From Flagellimonas aquimarina (GTDB lineage Bacteria; Bacteroidota; Bacteroidia; Flavobacteriales; Flavobacteriaceae): a DNA stretch of 64,000 bases. The translations under genes were made by a program, and so were the position numbers. The notes beneath the pieces were generated by a model. The model was not told where the DNA came from and made no database searches. It saw only the letters and a program-made list of their open reading frames with translations. Shown here piece by piece: positions 26,449 through 34,298 of this stretch. The DNA is taken from assembly GCF_003149745.1 (NCBI RefSeq), contig NZ_QGEG01000003.1, forward strand, positions 127,473 through 191,472, read 5' to 3'. Position 1 is the first letter of the stretch. Each line of letters starts with the position of its first letter.

Positions 26449-27879
26449 ATGAAAAAAGACCGAGCTAGTTTAGAACTATCAAAAGAAACAATGAAAGAGT
26501 ATGGCAACCATGTTGTAAATGCCATAATTGAACATTATCATACTCAGAGCAACAAACTTCCAGTAGCAATGGGGTCCAGAGAACAAATGGATTCCCTTTT
26601 TCTCGAAGAGGCCCCAGAACAGGGCACCGAACCGTTGGATGTGCTAAATTTTGTATTGGAAAAGGTGATGACAAATAGTACCGATCTGTCTCACCCCAAA
26701 TCGTATTCTTTTGTGCCAGGTCCAAGTAATTACATAAGTGTCATGGCAGATGCCCTTGCAACTGGTTTTAATATTTTTTCGGGCGGTTGGGTAGCCTCAC
26801 CTGCTGCAGCTGAACTGGAAATCATTACTATACAATGGTTGCTCAAAATATTTGGATTTCCACAAAAAAAAGGTGGTGGCATTTTTACCAGCGGAGGTTC
26901 CATGGCAAACTTAACGGCATTGACCACTGCTAGAAGAATTAAATGTGGTGAGGATTTCTCAAAAGCGGTAATCTACCTTTCTGACCAAGCACATTCATCA
27001 AACATTAAAGCAATTAGGGTTTTAGGGTTTAAAAAAGAACAGATCAGAATAATTCCAACAGATCTTGAGTTTAAATTTGCTATTAACAAGCTTAAAAACT
27101 GTATTGCAAAGGATAAGTTAGAAGGGCTTTTGCCATTCTGTCTCATAGCTACCTCTGGCACTACAAACACTGGCACTATAGACCCTTTGTCAGAGTTAGC
27201 CACTATATGCAAAAAAGAAGATATTTGGTTTCATATAGATGGTGCTTATGGAGCCGCCGCAATTTTAGCTCCAAAGGGAAAACAGCTTTTAAAGGGTATT
27301 GAAAAAGCCGATTCTTTGACTGTAGATCCCCATAAGTGGTTTTTTCAACCTTATGAAATGGGCTGTCTTTTAATAAGAAACCATAAGCATTTGAGCCACA
27401 CTTTCACCGAAAAACCTGAATATCTTAGAGATATTGAAGGGAATACTTCTGAAATCAATTTTTACGACCATGGTATTCAACTTACTAGAAGATTTAGGGC
27501 ATTAAAATTTTATATGTCTTTAAAGACATATGGATTAAAGGAATTTAGAAATGCAATCACATACAATATTGACTTGGCCGAGGAGGTTGAAACACTATTG
27601 AGGTCCAGTAAACATTGGCAAGTTGTTTTTCCGGCAACCTTGGCAATCATTAATTTTAGGTACAATCCTATTGCAAAAAAGCACTCAAAAAAAGAACTGG
27701 ATGCCATCAATCAATATATTTCGGAAAAGGTAGTGTCTTCTAGAAAAGCATTGCTGGTCACCACTGTATTGCATGGAAAAACGGTCTTGCGTATGTGCTT
27801 GATCAACCCAAGGACAACATTGAACGATGTTAAAGAGACTCTGGCACTCTGTGAAGCATTTGCCAAGGACCGTGACTAA
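26449..27879 (+). CDS. PLP-dependent group II decarboxylase
   Basis: 476 residues, the size of aromatic-L-amino-acid/tyrosine decarboxylases. The N-terminal part has HPKSYSFVPGPSNYISVMAD, the cofactor region FTSGGSMANLTALTTAR, ATSGTTNTGTIDP, the Asp in FHIDGAYGAAA and the PLP lysine in VDPHKWFFQPYEMGCLL. Substrate cannot be fixed; aromatic amino acids are the likeliest from family resemblance. Monocistronic, convergent with the globin gene 9 bases away. Confidence 0.88.
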   Translation: MKKDRASLELSKETMKEYGNHVVNAIIEHYHTQSNKLPVAMGSREQMDSLFLEEAPEQGTEPLDVLNFVLEKVMTNSTDLSHPKSYSFVPGPSNYISVMADALATGFNIFSGGWVASPAAAELEIITIQWLLKIFGFPQKKGGGIFTSGGSMANLTALTTARRIKCGEDFSKAVIYLSDQAHSSNIKAIRVLGFKKEQIRIIPTDLEFKFAINKLKNCIAKDKLEGLLPFCLIATSGTTNTGTIDPLSELATICKKEDIWFHIDGAYGAAAILAPKGKQLLKGIEKADSLTVDPHKWFFQPYEMGCLLIRNHKHLSHTFTEKPEYLRDIEGNTSEINFYDHGIQLTRRFRALKFYMSLKTYGLKEFRNAITYNIDLAEEVETLLRSSKHWQVVFPATLAIINFRYNPIAKKHSKKELDAINQYISEKVVSSRKALLVTTVLHGKTVLRMCLINPRTTLNDVKETLALCEAFAKDRD

Positions 27880-27887
27880 AAATTTGG

Positions 27888-28289
27888 CTACTTTGAATGT
27901 AAATGTTTACGGTGTTCAAAAATGGTCATAAACATTCTTACACTTATGTTTCGGGCTCTCTGTTTTGCCTTTTCTGCATTTGCACCCACAAAGTTAGCAT
28001 CAATAGTTTCAATCCAATGGCGTAACCAAATTCCAAAATGATAGTTGGAAATTTTATGGTACATTTTTTCATCCAGCTCTGCATGAACCATGAGAGGGTT
28101 ACCCTTGTACTTCTGAACAAAAAACAAATTGGTTTCCCAAAAATCCACTAGTTTGTCTATATGCGCTGGCCAATCATCTATGGCTTCATTAAAAAAATGA
28201 CCTATTTCGGCATCCTTTCTAACCTTCTCGTAGAACTGAGTTACCAATAAACGAACTTCCTTTCTAGTTTCTATTTGCACTTTTGCCAT
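27888..28289 (-). CDS. Group III truncated haemoglobin
   Basis: 133 residues of the 2-on-2 globin fold, with FYEKVRKDAEIGHFFN near the N-terminus, KLVDFWETNLF, and the proximal His in HAELDEKMYHKISNYHFGIWLRHW. Group III is indicated by the short loops and by the lack of the Gly-Gly motifs of groups I and II. Such globins bind O2 or NO; the role here is unproven. It follows a small membrane protein by 1 base and lies downstream of a Crp/Fnr-type site, suggesting control by oxygen or NO. Confidence 0.9.
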   Translation of the reverse strand: MAKVQIETRKEVRLLVTQFYEKVRKDAEIGHFFNEAIDDWPAHIDKLVDFWETNLFFVQKYKGNPLMVHAELDEKMYHKISNYHFGIWLRHWIETIDANFVGANAEKAKQRARNISVRMFMTIFEHRKHLHSK

Positions 28290-28290
28290 A

Positions 28291-28572
28291 TTACAGCAAA
28301 TTTAATGTTAAAACAACTGTGCTGAGAACAACACTAATGATAAATAAGTTAAATATGGTTTTTGGTGGTTGTTGCGATAGCACGGATGCGTTGAACCCCA
28401 TACATGCTATGGTCACTAAAAACAACTGGAACATTTGTATGGCCGATGCCCCATTTATTAAGATATACATTGCAGCCACCGAGCCTAGGCAGCTTTGGCA
28501 AATTATAAATATGGGAGAATAGCCATTAATACTCTTTTTAAATTCCTGTAAACCTTTTGAATAGAGTTCCAT
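28291..28572 (-). CDS. Small integral membrane protein, unknown
   Basis: 93 residues from ATG 28572 (MELYSKGLQEFKKS); a start 4 codons earlier (28584) is equally open. Three hydrophobic segments are seen at about residues 20-40 (PIFIICQSCLGSVAAMYIL), 45-62 (AIQMFQLFLVTIACMGF) and 74-93. A CQSC pair sits in the first segment. It is translated just ahead of the globin, so the two probably act together, perhaps in gas or haem handling. No family recognised. Confidence 0.7.
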   Translation of the reverse strand: MELYSKGLQEFKKSINGYSPIFIICQSCLGSVAAMYILINGASAIQMFQLFLVTIACMGFNASVLSQQPPKTIFNLFIISVVLSTVVLTLNLL

Positions 28573-28600
28573 AATATATGTCATTTGTCATATTATGAAG

Positions 28601-28608
28601 CAAAATTA
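28601..28608 (-). promoter_or_regulatory. -7 promoter element of the membrane protein-globin unit
   Basis: TAATTTTG fits TAnnTTTG; predicted start of transcription about 28597. A Crp/Fnr-like site is centred about 41.5 bases upstream of that start, and there is no -33 TTG, as expected for an activated promoter. Confidence 0.6.
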
Positions 28609-28627
28609 TTATAGGTTGGACGCTTAC

Positions 28628-28649
28628 TTTTATGACTTAAATCATAAAA
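28628..28649. promoter_or_regulatory. Crp/Fnr-type operator
   Basis: TTTTATGA-CTTAAA-TCATAAAA is a perfect inverted repeat with 8-bp arms and the TGA-N6-TCA spacing of Crp/Fnr sites. It lies between the Crp/Fnr gene's stop and the promoter of the membrane protein-globin pair. Confidence 0.6.
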
Positions 28650-28671
28650 GAACTGATATGGCGTGAAATTC

Positions 28672-29268
28672 CTATCGGACTATTTTATGAGATTGAAGTT
28701 GAAGTATATTTTTCTTTTCCAAAGATTTTATGGCGCGAATTACGGTTTCTACTCTGAGTCCAATGAGGTCTGCCATTTGCTGCCTAGATAGTTCCACTAA
28801 ATATGGCTCCTCGTCTGGAATCTTATGAATATGTGTTTTAAAATAATCAATAAGTTTTAGTAGTCTATGTTCAGGACTTTCTGAAGAAATCTCTGCCACC
28901 ATAGTAGCTTTATAGTGCAGCCTACGAGCCAACACTTTTGTCAAAACTAGATGCGTTTCTGGGTTCTCTTTTAACAATGCTAAAAACTTGCTTTTCTCAA
29001 GCTTCCAAACTATGCTGTTTGCAACAGCTTCGGCATATGCCGGATATGCCAATTCAGCTAATAAAGGTGGTTCACCAAAACTTAGTCCCTCAGAAAATAT
29101 GCCTTGAATAAACTCCTTGCCATCCTCATTAAAATTGTTCATCTTGATTTTGCCAGAAATAACCTGAAAATAATATCGGGGCAAAGTATCTACCCCAAAA
29201 AGCACCTCCCTTTTTACAAGGTGAACCTTTTCCGCTCCATACTTTTTTAATAAATCGTCTGAAATCAT
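28672..29268 (-). CDS. Crp/Fnr family transcriptional regulator
   Basis: 198 residues. A cyclic-nucleotide-binding-like beta domain (about residues 10-115, GVDTLPRYYFQVISGKIKM, FSEGLSFGEPPLL) is joined by the dimer helix to a winged helix with LSRQQMADLIGLRVETVIRAIKSLEK. There are no N-terminal cysteines, so it is not an oxygen-labile FNR with an iron-sulfur cluster; haem or another ligand is possible. Overlaps the MarR gene by 4 bases (ATGA). Its likely target is the globin unit just downstream. Confidence 0.9.
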   Translation of the reverse strand: MISDDLLKKYGAEKVHLVKREVLFGVDTLPRYYFQVISGKIKMNNFNEDGKEFIQGIFSEGLSFGEPPLLAELAYPAYAEAVANSIVWKLEKSKFLALLKENPETHLVLTKVLARRLHYKATMVAEISSESPEHRLLKLIDYFKTHIHKIPDEEPYLVELSRQQMADLIGLRVETVIRAIKSLEKKNILQLQSHKIVR

Positions 29269-29873
29269 GACTTTTCTTCAAACTCAACACAATCCAGTCG
29301 AATATCCGAATGTTTTAATTGTTTTTCTAACAAATGGCAATAATGGTTGGCCGTTGTTTTCTGATAATATTTGCATGCAAAACATGTCCGTTGCACTGTT
29401 AAAACACCAGTTCTGTTGAGTTGATAAATTAATTTACTTAATGTCTTAAATAGATTTTCTTTTTCTTCTGTCCCTATAGCATCCATTTGATTTTCCAAAG
29501 GACTGGCAAAGTGCTCCGTCTTTTCTACAATCCCTTTTCCAGCACCTGAGAGCAAAATTGAATAGCTCCGATTGTCAGAAGAAGAATAATCTTTGATTAT
29601 ATATCCTTTTTTGTCCAACACTCTTATGGCATCACTAATGGTGGGCTTGGTAACATTGAATTCCAGAGCCAAAAAGCTCACATTGTTGAATTCACTCTTA
29701 TGATAAGCAATGAAAATCAAGATTTGAATTTGAATAGGACTCAAACCTAATTCCTTGGCTTTTTCCCATAAAAGGGCTTTAAAAGCTTGGGATATTCTCT
29801 CCAAACCAGTAATTATTTTACTAGAAAGGTCGTTTTGTTGTTGTTCCGGATTAAAAACACTTTTCTTGTTCAT
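29265..29873 (-). CDS. MarR family regulator with C-terminal four-cysteine site
   Basis: 202 residues from ATG 29873 (MNKKSVFNPEQQQ). The winged helix covers about residues 25-120 (SPIQIQILIFIAYH, VTKPTISDAIRVLDKKGYI and the wing SSSDNRSYSILLS). After the dimer helices there is an extra tail with C164, C167, C179 and C195 (RTCFACKYY, HYCHLL, RLDCVEF), a likely zinc or iron-sulfur site and so a redox or metal sensor. Its promoter contains an inverted repeat. It is co-transcribed with the Crp/Fnr gene, giving a two-regulator operon. Confidence 0.88.
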   Translation of the reverse strand: MNKKSVFNPEQQQNDLSSKIITGLERISQAFKALLWEKAKELGLSPIQIQILIFIAYHKSEFNNVSFLALEFNVTKPTISDAIRVLDKKGYIIKDYSSSDNRSYSILLSGAGKGIVEKTEHFASPLENQMDAIGTEEKENLFKTLSKLIYQLNRTGVLTVQRTCFACKYYQKTTANHYCHLLEKQLKHSDIRLDCVEFEEKS

Positions 29874-29905
29874 AAAAAACAAAGCCTGCCGATTGTTCGA
29901 CAGGC
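29874..29905 (-). terminator. Terminator-like hairpin just before the MarR start
   Basis: GCCTGTCGA and TCGGCAGGC pair with one mismatch around a 4-base loop. On the minus strand this is followed by TTTGTTTTTT and then directly by the MarR ATG. It probably ends the DUF2024 message, but the MarR -7 element lies at its 5' edge, so MarR mRNA would start inside it. Confidence 0.6.
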
Positions 29906-29933
29906 AAAGTTAGTTATCCTAATTAAATTAGGA
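29905..29933 (-). promoter_or_regulatory. Promoter and inverted-repeat operator of the MarR gene
   Basis: The -7 element TAACTTTG (29905-29912) fits the consensus. Four bases upstream lies TCCTAATT-A-AATTAGGA (plus-strand reading, 29917-29933), a perfect inverted repeat of the half-site TTAGGA, placed to block RNA polymerase. It overlaps the DUF2024 stop codon. Autoregulation is inferred. Confidence 0.55.
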
Positions 29934-30191
29934 GCAATTTTCCATTTCAATGATATAATATCCGTCCGCCATAATATCATGCTCAACCTGCAAGGGTGCT
30001 TCCTGCATATGGCAAAACTTACATTCATTAACTGATAATTCCGCTGTTACAAAAGGTTTTGAAGCAAGATACTGCTTGCCAAAACCATAAATTACAGCTA
30101 TATCTGTTAAGGTACTAGGAACTAAAATGTCAAAATGCATGACCTTACCATCTTGTCGTGGAACATAGGTATCCCAAACTGAAACCTCCAT
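29928..30191 (-). CDS. DUF2024 family protein
   Basis: 87 residues with the family start MEVSVWDTYVPRQDGKVMHF and a CKFCHMQ motif near residue 58 (a CxxC with His), ending DGYYIIEMENCS. DUF2024 proteins are small, cytoplasmic and of unknown function. Follows the lipoprotein gene by 4 bases. The CxxCH fits with the thioredoxin-like and cysteine-bearing MarR neighbours, but a shared redox role is only inference. Confidence 0.85.
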   Translation of the reverse strand: MEVSVWDTYVPRQDGKVMHFDILVPSTLTDIAVIYGFGKQYLASKPFVTAELSVNECKFCHMQEAPLQVEHDIMADGYYIIEMENCS

Positions 30192-30195
30192 ACTG

Positions 30196-30918
30196 TTATT
30201 TTACAATATAAGGTAAAGACAAATCACCACTAGCAATGCTGAAGACTTCATATACTCCAAGCATGGGCATGTCATCAACACTGGTATTCACCTTCATGAA
30301 GGCAGTAACCCCATCATAGGTGAAATTTATTCGATTATTAATCCGATAGTCGGGGACAACAACCTTGATAATTTCGTTTTTAGTAAGCACCGGATACCCA
30401 GGAGAGTCCATATACATTGGCATACCAGGATTTGTTGGAGGAAGCACCACAGTTTCATCCGCTTTTTTGAACTGTTTCACAGAGAGCCCACCAGCAACCC
30501 TTTTATCCTCAGTCAGCACCACCCAGTGTGGATGCCAAATTACACCATCATTGTCAAAAACGGTGTCGCTATTCTCATCCCATAGCGGTGTATCATCAAA
30601 GTCTGGGTGAGAGGTTAAAGCTAAGGCGACTATACCTGCCGTGGCATTAAAACCAACATCCGTGGGTTGCAGGCTAGTAGGAAAAACATATCCAAGCACC
30701 GGAGCACCATCTAACTGTCCAACTGCTTTTGGCACAGTAGCTCCAGCATGGCCATTTACGGCTAACTCCCAAATGGTTACTCCTAAATCGGTTTCATGTG
30801 TGACTTGTATGGCCTTAATTTCAAAATCTGAATTATTATAAGGACTTTTTTGGGCACAAGAAGTAAATAGACTGCCACCAAACAACATGCCCATGATTGC
30901 TAAATTTTGTAATTTCAT
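30196..30918 (-). CDS. Lipoprotein of unknown function
   Basis: 240 residues. Signal with lipobox LFTSC (acylated Cys near residue 21). The mature protein has few charged clusters, several Gly/Pro-rich stretches and a central WHPHWVVL segment with two His near two Asp (DNDGVIWHPH), which might bind metal. No family recognised. It is in a unit with the thioredoxin-like gene upstream and DUF2024 downstream. An inverted repeat almost identical to the one upstream of the thioredoxin-like gene lies 20 bases before its start. Confidence 0.65.
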   Translation of the reverse strand: MKLQNLAIMGMLFGGSLFTSCAQKSPYNNSDFEIKAIQVTHETDLGVTIWELAVNGHAGATVPKAVGQLDGAPVLGYVFPTSLQPTDVGFNATAGIVALALTSHPDFDDTPLWDENSDTVFDNDGVIWHPHWVVLTEDKRVAGGLSVKQFKKADETVVLPPTNPGMPMYMDSPGYPVLTKNEIIKVVVPDYRINNRINFTYDGVTAFMKVNTSVDDMPMLGVYEVFSIASGDLSLPYIVK

Positions 30919-30937
30919 AACTATAAATATTTAATTA

Positions 30938-30952
30938 GTAAGGATTCCTAAC
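30938..30952. promoter_or_regulatory. Operator-like palindrome upstream of the lipoprotein gene
   Basis: GTAAGGATTCCTAAC, one base off a perfect palindrome and differing from the site at 31247-31261 at a single position. Probably bound by the same regulator. Confidence 0.5.
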
Positions 30953-30971
30953 TTGTAGGGTTTAAAAAGAG

Positions 30972-31205
30972 TTAACCTTTAACATCTTCAATAGAAGCGC
31001 CATAATTAATATGTAGTACATTTCCATTAGGTGTAACCAATGCCGGTACAGATTTAATTCCCAAGTCTTCAGCTTCGGAAATTCTACTTTTATCTTCCCC
31101 TATGTTAACTATAGAAACATTCGTTGCTCCAACAAGACCAATTAACTCTTGTTCCGCAGTTACACAAACTGGACAGCCTGCATGATAAAAAACTGATTTA
31201 CTCAT
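30972..31205 (-). CDS. Thioredoxin-like small protein
   Basis: 77 residues from ATG 31205 (MSKSVFYHAGCPVCVTAEQE); an upstream in-frame start would add 12 residues with no conserved features. A CPVC redox motif sits at about residues 11-14, and the cis-proline region is SVPALVTPNG. It is glutaredoxin-sized and likely a cytoplasmic disulfide exchange protein. Promoter overlaps a palindromic operator. First gene of a unit with the lipoprotein and DUF2024. Confidence 0.82.
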   Translation of the reverse strand: MSKSVFYHAGCPVCVTAEQELIGLVGATNVSIVNIGEDKSRISEAEDLGIKSVPALVTPNGNVLHINYGASIEDVKG

Positions 31206-31238
31206 TTGTATCTTTTTAGTTTTTGCATTATTGCGATA

Positions 31239-31261
31239 CAAATATAGTTAGGATTCCTAAC
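31239..31261 (-). promoter_or_regulatory. Promoter and palindromic operator of the thioredoxin-like gene
   Basis: The -7 element TATATTTG (31239-31246) is an exact consensus match and directly abuts GTTAGGATTCCTAAC (31247-31261), a perfect 15-bp palindrome with half-site TTAGGA. Bound protein would cover the spacer between -33 and -7, so repression is likely. The MarR protein nearby is the best candidate. Confidence 0.65.
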
Positions 31262-31283
31262 TTATAAAAATAAAACTTAGATT

Positions 31284-32342
31284 TTACATTAAATTTTGAA
31301 TGTTTTCTAAATCCTCCTGTACTTTGGGATCCGTACAATTAATTAAGATAGAGATGACCATTTCTTCCTTTGGGTATACAAAAAAGTTGGAGTACGCGCC
31401 AACACTATTGCCTACATGACCTACATAATGCCGTCCTAGACCGTCTTGACTCACTTGAAAACCTAACCCGTAGTATGTTGGTTTTCCATTTACCGTTTGC
31501 GAAGCGAGTATTTCATCCCATATTTCTGGCCTTACCAATTTCTTCTCTAAAATGGCCTGTCCCAACTTGGAAATATCACGACTAGTGGACAGATAACCAC
31601 CTCCGGCCAGTTTAAAGTAATTATTGACCGGCACCGAGTTCTTAAATCCTATAGCTGTTTTAGAATAGCACTCCACAATGTTTTTAAGCTTCATTTTACT
31701 GCTTTGTGGTGAGAACGTATTCATCATTCCTAGAGGGTCAAGTACTTTTTCTTTTACATATTCCTCAAAAACAATTCCACTGGCTTCTTGCATAGCAAGG
31801 GATAGAAGCACAAAATCAAAACTGTTATATAAATACCCTTTACCCGGTTCAAAAACCAAAGGGTCATCTTTAAAGGCTTGAATACTCTCTTTAATGGAAT
31901 ATGGCTTGTTCAAGGCATATTCTTTACCTCTGTATCCTCTAATACCAGCGGTATGACTTGCCAAATGTCTTAATGTAAAATCAAATTCTTTTTTGGGATA
32001 ATAAGGCACATAATCATAAAACGAGGCATCCAAATCCACTATCATTTCCTCTACCATTTTTGCCAACGCAATACCAGTGATACACTTTGAAATACTTGCA
32101 ATTCTGAAAACCGCTTCTTCTGGAGTTACTTTAACTTTTTCCTCCAAACTCGCATAGCCATACCCCCTTTCAAGTAGCATCTTACCTTGCTTTAAAATAG
32201 TAACTGCTAGCCCTGGCACCTTCTTATCCGCAACAAGATTATGTAACATGGCATCATACCTTTTAAATCCATAGAGATTGTCGAGGGATTTAACCTGATT
32301 TGAGTTAAACAAATTTTTAAAATATGAAAAGAATGGATTCAA
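31284..32342 (-). CDS. Serine hydrolase, beta-lactamase class C family
   Basis: 352 residues. The nucleophile motif SISK is at residues 83-86 (FRIASISKCITGIAL). A tyrosine motif follows in GKGYLYNSFDFVLL (order Y-N-S, not the usual Y-S-N), with HVG near the C-terminus in YVGHVGNSVGA. No signal peptide is clear, so it may be cytoplasmic or non-classically anchored. Family members include esterases, D-aminopeptidases and penicillin-binding proteins; the substrate cannot be told. Confidence 0.82.
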   Translation of the reverse strand: MNPFFSYFKNLFNSNQVKSLDNLYGFKRYDAMLHNLVADKKVPGLAVTILKQGKMLLERGYGYASLEEKVKVTPEEAVFRIASISKCITGIALAKMVEEMIVDLDASFYDYVPYYPKKEFDFTLRHLASHTAGIRGYRGKEYALNKPYSIKESIQAFKDDPLVFEPGKGYLYNSFDFVLLSLAMQEASGIVFEEYVKEKVLDPLGMMNTFSPQSSKMKLKNIVECYSKTAIGFKNSVPVNNYFKLAGGGYLSTSRDISKLGQAILEKKLVRPEIWDEILASQTVNGKPTYYGLGFQVSQDGLGRHYVGHVGNSVGAYSNFFVYPKEEMVISILINCTDPKVQEDLENIQNLM

Positions 32343-32429
32343 TCCTTTTTGAGTTTGTCTTTCCTAATGTAATGAGAAATTCTATACTTTCCAGAGGTTA
32401 CCATCTATGCGTAAAACAACACCAAATGG

Positions 32430-33182
32430 TCAATCATTAAAAATCAATTGTCCATTGAAAAGTTCTTCCACCTCAACTTCTGGTGGCCGGTTAGTACTTA
32501 TAACGTCTCCTGTACCTCTAATGACCCCGCTGATTCGCTGTTGCGGGTTTACAAACACGTCATTTGACCCCCGATGATTGATACTTACATTTTCTGAAAT
32601 AAGATTCTCCGATTCAATTCTGGAATCTCCGGCAGCTATATCTATATTCAGATTCATTGTGTTTCCTCTTAATTTAAAATATGCAATACCGTTAGTAGTT
32701 ATCCGCAAATTTTCTGAGTTTACATTTAAATCAAAAGAACCATCCGTGGTTTCTGCTTCTGGCTCTCCAAAACTTTCTGATAATAACAACAGATTGGGGT
32801 ATTCCAATACTCCATCACTAGAAATCAACAAACCAGTGCTGCTTCGTATTTCTTCTATGTTCGGTGCAGTAACATACACTGTTGTTAAGCCATAATCACG
32901 AAAAAAATTACATCCATTCTCGTTTCTAAGAATGAGACGGTTATCTTCCACTTGGGCAGAGACTTCTTTTCTAAGGAATTCTCCTGTTTCAACTTCCACC
33001 ACTTGTTCCGTACCTTGCCTTATGACCAAATTGATGTTTTCAAAGACCGTTATATTCGTGAATTGAGCAACTTCTGCAGTTTCTCGAACCAAATCACCAG
33101 CACTTTGAAAACAATCAGGAGTGTTCTCACCACTACATGCGATTAAAAATAAAAACAGATATATTATTGGCCATTGCTTCAT
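32430..33182 (-). CDS. DUF2807 (GIN domain) lipoprotein
   Basis: 250 residues with lipobox LIACS (Cys near 16). The mature region is a DUF2807 beta domain (FTNITVFENINLVIRQGTEQ, IEEIRSSTGLLI, YFKLRGNTMNLNIDIAAGDSRIES, RGTGDVIST). Envelope-attached, function unknown. Its start overlaps the stop of the acyloxyacyl hydrolase-like gene by 4 bases, so the pair is translationally coupled. Confidence 0.8.
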   Translation of the reverse strand: MKQWPIIYLFLFLIACSGENTPDCFQSAGDLVRETAEVAQFTNITVFENINLVIRQGTEQVVEVETGEFLRKEVSAQVEDNRLILRNENGCNFFRDYGLTTVYVTAPNIEEIRSSTGLLISSDGVLEYPNLLLLSESFGEPEAETTDGSFDLNVNSENLRITTNGIAYFKLRGNTMNLNIDIAAGDSRIESENLISENVSINHRGSNDVFVNPQQRISGVIRGTGDVISTNRPPEVEVEELFNGQLIFND

Positions 33183-34279
33183 AAACGAACTCCTATTCCA
33201 AATTCTACGGTTTCTGCCTTTGCTCCGTGCGATTTTAAGGTAACGGCTCCAAAGATTTTATCTCCTAAATATCTTTTTAAACCTATCCTATTATACACTT
33301 TACCTTCAAAATCAAAAGGATAATATACATAATACCCTAGTTGGGCAATGACACTCATTTTATTTACAAAAAGTTCATGGCCTATAAAAAGTCCCACGCG
33401 TTTATAATCAGTATCTGAAGCTACATCAAGTTCTGGAAATGAAATGGATTGAAACCGAATGAGTTCCTTTAAGAAATTAGAAAAGAAGACATCTGTTCCA
33501 AATTGTATTGCACTTTTTCTTCCAAGTCTTTTGTCTGCATATGCCGAAAAAATCAAAAATCCGTAACGCCCAGAATCAATCACATCACTTTCATTGGCGC
33601 CACTTCTCAAAACCAAATTATATCGGATGGGCTCGGTAATCTTTTCTGTAGTTTGAGGTTGAATAAATTCGTATGATTTTTCCGAATCCAAATCATACGT
33701 CAACCCCAAGTTAAAAGCCATGGTATTGGTGGAAGTGTTGGGCGCTTTAAAATTTGCATTGGAATAATGTAATAAAGAAATCCCAGCTTTCAACCCAAAA
33801 CCTGAAACAAGATTCTCTTTGCGGTAATTGAGCATTACCACCGTAGACGCCAGTACGTGCGATCCATAAGCATTGTTTCTGAAATTTCTTGACTTGTCAT
33901 AAGGATTTGTATTGTACGCCAACCCTTGACCAACGCGCAATTGTAAATTACGCTTTAGAAAATAAAAATTGTAATGGGCATATAATCCAAAATGTTCTCC
34001 AAGTGTGGAGTTGTTCATATTCTGATACACAAAAGAAACACCGGTATCAGGATATCCATAAAGTGATTCCCATTCTTCATTCCCAAATCTTTTCCTGCTT
34101 AGCCCTAGGATAATTCCACTAGGGTGGTCAGTTATTAAATGTGAAATATCTGGGTTATGTAATACAATGGAGCCATAGAATTGATTTGCATCGATTACAA
34201 ACTTTTTTGGAATTTCCTCTTTTTGGGAAAATCCATAGCTACTACATACAAGAATACATAAATAAAGTAGGCGCTTCAT
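33179..34279 (-). CDS. PagL-like acyloxyacyl hydrolase (outer membrane)
   Basis: 366 residues. Signal peptide MKRLLYLCILVCSSYGFSQ. The PagL-like catalytic segment GISLLHYSNANFKAPNTSTN has the His and Ser (HYS) expected of lipid A 3-O-deacylase, with further barrel strands after it. The protein is about twice the length of classical PagL, with an additional C-terminal barrel-like part (about residues 210-366). It may remodel lipid A, inferred from the motif. Confidence 0.72.
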   Translation of the reverse strand: MKRLLYLCILVCSSYGFSQKEEIPKKFVIDANQFYGSIVLHNPDISHLITDHPSGIILGLSRKRFGNEEWESLYGYPDTGVSFVYQNMNNSTLGEHFGLYAHYNFYFLKRNLQLRVGQGLAYNTNPYDKSRNFRNNAYGSHVLASTVVMLNYRKENLVSGFGLKAGISLLHYSNANFKAPNTSTNTMAFNLGLTYDLDSEKSYEFIQPQTTEKITEPIRYNLVLRSGANESDVIDSGRYGFLIFSAYADKRLGRKSAIQFGTDVFFSNFLKELIRFQSISFPELDVASDTDYKRVGLFIGHELFVNKMSVIAQLGYYVYYPFDFEGKVYNRIGLKRYLGDKIFGAVTLKSHGAKAETVEFGIGVRL

Positions 34280-34298
34280 GTGGCGCTAAAATAGGAAA

